This document shows positions 61,269-64,000 of a stretch of 64,000 nucleotides of DNA, piece by piece. Origin of the DNA: Chitinophaga niastensis (GTDB taxonomy: Bacteria; Bacteroidota; Bacteroidia; Chitinophagales; Chitinophagaceae); the NCBI RefSeq assembly GCF_003014755.1, contig NZ_PYAW01000003.1, forward strand, positions 496,001 to 560,000, given 5' to 3'. Numbering within the stretch: the first letter of the stretch is position 1; every line of letters begins with the position of its first letter. The position numbers and the translations under genes were made by a program. The notes under the pieces were generated by a model. It was not told the origin of the DNA. It saw nothing but the letters and a program-made list of their open reading frames with translations, and ran no database searches.

Positions 61269-62393
61269 ATGACGGCAAACAGGATAATCGCGCATGTCTT
61301 TCTACAACCTAACCTGCAACAGGTAGATGAAACAGTAATGGAACAACTGGTGGCGGATCACCCTTATTTTTCCGCTGCACGTTTGTTGCTGGCGAAGAAA
61401 GTATGTAGCTATACAGGGGATCTCCACAGCCCGGCTGTGAAAAAAGCCTTGCTATATACCAGCCAGCAGCATCACTTATATCAGTTTCTTGCCGAAGAGC
61501 CGGGATTACAGGAAGCAGAAGACCGTATAGCCGCCATGATCGTGATTCCTGAAGATAACATTGAGCCTGTGGTGGCCAAGACAATAACAGCAGTTATACC
61601 GGAAGCCATCCACATTCCTGAACCGGAAGCAACTGTGGTGATACCTGAATTAGTTCACACCTTTGAGCCGGAAGCTCCGGTAGTGGTACCTGAATTAATT
61701 CACTCCCCTGAACCGGAAGCAGCTATAGTGATACCGGAAGTTACCATACCTGAAAGGGTAACAATAGCCGCCATCGGCGATTTTGAACCAGCTGCCTTTA
61801 ACACAACAAAAACAACGGCCCCGGAAGAAATCATTGAAACACCTCCCATTATAATCCCGCCTGTAATAGAAAGCAAACGGGCGATAGTGGCAGATGAATC
61901 ACCTGAGTCTACCGAGCCGATTAAAATATTTCCTTTGGCGTTACCAGTAGAAGAAGAGACAGTCCTTACCTTTCAGCCTTTATATACCGATGATTACTTT
62001 GCCTATAAACGGTTGAAAAACCCGGGGGCAGCAGATGAGTTAAATGAGCAGGGGGCAGCAGAAATGAAAAGCTTTACATCATGGCTACGGCAAATGAAAG
62101 ACAGTTTTGCCGGAAAAGCCAGTAAAGACTGGTATCATCAGCAATTACACAAGATTTATGAAGAAGATGAAGAACCGGAAGTATCAGAAACAGTAGAGAA
62201 GATGGCGATGAGCTCTATTACATTTAATAATGATATCGTATCTGAAACACTGGCGGAAATCTGGGTGCGTCAGCACCAGTATGGTAACGCCATTAAGATA
62301 TATCAAAAATTAAGTTTGCTTAATCCCGACAAAAACGCTTATTTTGCGCAAAAGATAGTAGAATTAAAGTCAAAAACAGACAAAAATAAATAG
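61269..62393 (+). CDS. Conserved Bacteroidota protein of unknown function in the lptE-secG cluster (374 aa)
   Basis: Not a family I can name. N-terminus TANRIIAHVFLQPNLQQVDETVMEQLVADHPYFSAARLLLAKK is helical. Residues about 100-165 hold near-repeats of the type IPEPEATVVIPELVHT (Pro, Glu, Val rich), probably an unstructured spacer. The C-terminus, SETLAEIWVRQHQYGNAIKIYQKLSLLNPDKNAYFAQKI, is one TPR-like pair. No signal peptide or helix, so cytosolic. It stands 9 bp before secG, so translation is linked to the preprotein translocase subunit. Confidence 0.8.
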   Translation: MTANRIIAHVFLQPNLQQVDETVMEQLVADHPYFSAARLLLAKKVCSYTGDLHSPAVKKALLYTSQQHHLYQFLAEEPGLQEAEDRIAAMIVIPEDNIEPVVAKTITAVIPEAIHIPEPEATVVIPELVHTFEPEAPVVVPELIHSPEPEAAIVIPEVTIPERVTIAAIGDFEPAAFNTTKTTAPEEIIETPPIIIPPVIESKRAIVADESPESTEPIKIFPLALPVEEETVLTFQPLYTDDYFAYKRLKNPGAADELNEQGAAEMKSFTSWLRQMKDSFAGKASKDWYHQQLHKIYEEDEEPEVSETVEKMAMSSITFNNDIVSETLAEIWVRQHQYGNAIKIYQKLSLLNPDKNAYFAQKIVELKSKTDKNK

Positions 62394-62401
62394 TAATTTC
62401 T

Positions 62402-62749
62402 ATGTTGATAATTTTTGGTATCCTGATCATATTAGCCTGTGTGTTGTTAGGCTTTTTCGTGCTGATCCAGAACCCTAAAGGTGGCGGCTTGTCTGGCTCC
62501 CTTGGTGGTGTAGGTAATCAGGTGATTGGGGTGCGTCAGACTACTGACGTGTTAGAAAAAGGTACCTGGATCCTGGCTATTGTGATTGCATTATTATGCC
62601 TGACAGCTCCTTTCTTTATTGGTAAAAGCAGCAAAGGCCCGGTAAGCGCTCCTACTGCAGTAGAAAGAGCTTCCGCTGGTCAACCGGTACCACAGCAGGC
62701 ACCTCCTGCTCAGTTGCCACAAGCTCCGGCTCCGGCCCCTAAGAAATAA
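62402..62749 (+). CDS. secG: Preprotein translocase subunit SecG
   Basis: 115-residue inner-membrane protein with two helices (about 2-22 and 52-72) and the family loop LIQNPKGGGLSGSLGGVGNQVIGVRQTTDVLEKGTW. It is the small accessory subunit of the SecYEG channel. The C-terminal tail is proline-, alanine- and glutamine-rich (QQAPPAQLPQAPAPAPKK), as in other Bacteroidota. Downstream lies an intrinsic terminator, marking the end of the miaB-secG run. Confidence 0.95.
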   Translation: MLIIFGILIILACVLLGFFVLIQNPKGGGLSGSLGGVGNQVIGVRQTTDVLEKGTWILAIVIALLCLTAPFFIGKSSKGPVSAPTAVERASAGQPVPQQAPPAQLPQAPAPAPKK

Positions 62750-62776
62750 TCATCTTATCTGAATAATAATTCATGA

Positions 62777-62808
62777 AACCTCGCCGTTAAAAGCGAGGTT
62801 TTTTTTAA
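62777..62808 (+). terminator. Intrinsic terminator after secG
   Basis: Stem AACCTCGC/GCGAGGTT (62777-62784, 62793-62800), loop CGTTAAAA, followed by six more T. Ends the cluster before mltG. Confidence 0.9.
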
Positions 62809-62892
62809 TGGCGACTGATGGAGTATATTGAAAACCCTTCCGTTATCACGGTACTCACTCTTTATCGCAATACGTAATGTTGAATACTATCT

Positions 62893-63945
62893 ATGGCTAA
62901 AAAAAGCAAACAAACCAGTCAACGATCTGTCTGGATAAGGCGGATACTGGTCATTGCCGGCTGTTTAGCTGCCGGCGCCCTGGTATACATCTCCTACCGC
63001 GTGTTTGGCCCGAATACAAAAGCTTTTGGCGATACCAAATACTTCTATGTACGTACTAACAGCACCTACGATAATGTGCTGGACGGACTGGAAGAACAAG
63101 GCATTGTACGCAACCGCAACAGCTTCAACTGGGTGGCTAAGGAACTCAGTTACCCTTCCCGCGTAAAAGCCGGTCGCTATAAAATAGTCAGGGGCATGAG
63201 CAATTTTGATATTGTGAAATTGCTGCGCTCCGGAAAACAATCACCGGTAGACCTCGTAATCAATAAATTACGCACTAAAGATGATTTTGTAAGAAAGATA
63301 TGCACCAGCCTGGAGGCTGATTCCACCGTATTACGCTCCCTGATGCAAGATCCTGTATACCTTCGGCAGTTTGGACTGGATACCAACACCGTGATGTGTA
63401 CCGTGGTGCCCAACACCTACGAGTTCTATTGGAATACCGGCGCTGAAGCAGTGTTTAAAAAGCTGGAAAAGGCAAGAGAAGAATTCTGGACACCGGAACG
63501 AAAAGAAAAAGCAAAGGCACTAGGCTTAACTCCCAATGAAGTAACAATACTCGGCTCCATTGTAGAGGAAGAAAGCAATAAAAATGATGAAAAACCATTG
63601 ATTGCCAGCGTATACCTGAACCGTTACCGCAAAAACATGCTGCTGCAGGCTGATCCTACCGTAAAATTTGCACTACAGAATTTTGGACTGAAAAGGATCC
63701 TTAAAGCGCATACCCAGTTCGATTCACCATATAACACTTACCAATATGCCGGGCTGCCGCCGGGCCCCATCTGCACACCTTCCGTAAAAACTTTAAATGC
63801 GGTATTAAACACACCGGAAACAGATTACCTGTATTTTTGTGCCAGATCCGACTTCTCCGGCTATCATGCTTTTGCAGCCACCTATGCAGAACACCTGGTG
63901 AATGCAAAACTGTACCAGGCCGAATTGAACAAGAGAGGATATTAA
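62893..63945 (+). CDS. mltG: Endolytic murein transglycosylase MltG
   Basis: 350-residue inner-membrane lytic transglycosylase that cuts nascent peptidoglycan strands. One N-terminal helix (about 17-37), a LysM-like first domain (NVLDGLEEQGIVRNRNSFNWVAK), then the YceG domain with the catalytic Glu in ILGSIVEEESNKNDEK (about 225), ASVYLNRYRKNMLLQADPTVKFAL and PYNTYQYAGLPPGPICTPS. Full length; stop at 63943-63945. The remaining 55 bases of the window may begin another gene with a rare start codon, which I cannot support. Confidence 0.94.
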   Translation: MAKKSKQTSQRSVWIRRILVIAGCLAAGALVYISYRVFGPNTKAFGDTKYFYVRTNSTYDNVLDGLEEQGIVRNRNSFNWVAKELSYPSRVKAGRYKIVRGMSNFDIVKLLRSGKQSPVDLVINKLRTKDDFVRKICTSLEADSTVLRSLMQDPVYLRQFGLDTNTVMCTVVPNTYEFYWNTGAEAVFKKLEKAREEFWTPERKEKAKALGLTPNEVTILGSIVEEESNKNDEKPLIASVYLNRYRKNMLLQADPTVKFALQNFGLKRILKAHTQFDSPYNTYQYAGLPPGPICTPSVKTLNAVLNTPETDYLYFCARSDFSGYHAFAATYAEHLVNAKLYQAELNKRGY

Positions 63946-64000
63946 AATTAAAATCAAATTGGCATTCAGACCCGAAAACATCATTTTCCGTTCACGCCCT

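Noticed and set aside
63946..64000. Start of another gene (frame reading LAFRPENIIFRSRP)
   Set aside because: The frame is open to the right edge but lacks an ATG or GTG start; 55 bases are too few to support a call.

Overview
The window looks like chromosomal DNA of a Chitinophaga-like member of the Chitinophagaceae (phylum Bacteroidota). This rests on the gene content: two large outer-membrane beta-barrel proteins with carboxypeptidase-like and plug domains, an MG2/plug protein, a PF07396-type porin, a GH18 chitinase and a lptE-secG cluster. It also rests on weak Shine-Dalgarno signals and on Bacteroidota-type promoters (TTTG, about 19 bases, TAnnTTTG). Almost every gene is chromosomal housekeeping or ordinary accessory content. 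I see no phage, no CRISPR array, no transposase and no recognisable defence island.

Layout. 1-3.5 kb: minus-strand SDR oxidoreductase (cut by the left edge), epimerase/reductase, Crp/Fnr regulator and a cysteine-rich SufR-like regulator facing a flavin reductase. 4.2-7.7 kb: heterodimeric ABC exporter. 8-12 kb: TetR regulator with MFS exporter, PhzF-like protein, serine hydrolase. 12-15.8 kb: chitinase-ThuA fusion facing a GH71/99-like secreted protein. 17.2-22.6 kb: two-component pair and hybrid sensor kinase. 22.6-30.7 kb: bioA, DUF2911, two SRPBCC proteins, ABC-2 permease, sppA, folK, deoxynucleoside kinase. 30.7-38.8 kb: BaiN-like flavoprotein, MG2/plug protein, and an aspartase-DcuB-porin set. 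39-45 kb: lipase, small unknowns, tRNA-His, GT10 fucosyltransferase, DUF445. 45-53 kb: two paralogous barrel proteins, pcm, phosphosugar mutase. 53-64 kb: DUF2279, PRTase, Fe-S/CCG pair, then the conserved run miaB, sigma-54 activator, lptE, unknown, secG, mltG.

The least explained material is between genes. At least eight intergenic regions hold long, nearly perfect inverted repeats (arms 32-117 bp). Their stems are built from 9-bp units of the form (T/G)GATTnnnn. Several share an outer sequence TCTGAAC(C/T), a conserved centre, and an apical AGCGAAGATC motif. A second family has 7-bp units (GGATTGC, GAATTAC, TTTTAGC). Many copies sit exactly between convergent genes and supply the last codons of the upstream gene. 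Others lie in divergent promoter regions, where a terminator role makes no sense. Decayed gene fragments (an LTA synthase/sulfatase tail, a 44-codon fragment, a membrane-protein tail, a signal-peptide-only frame) mark sites of past rearrangement, one right beside the largest palindrome.
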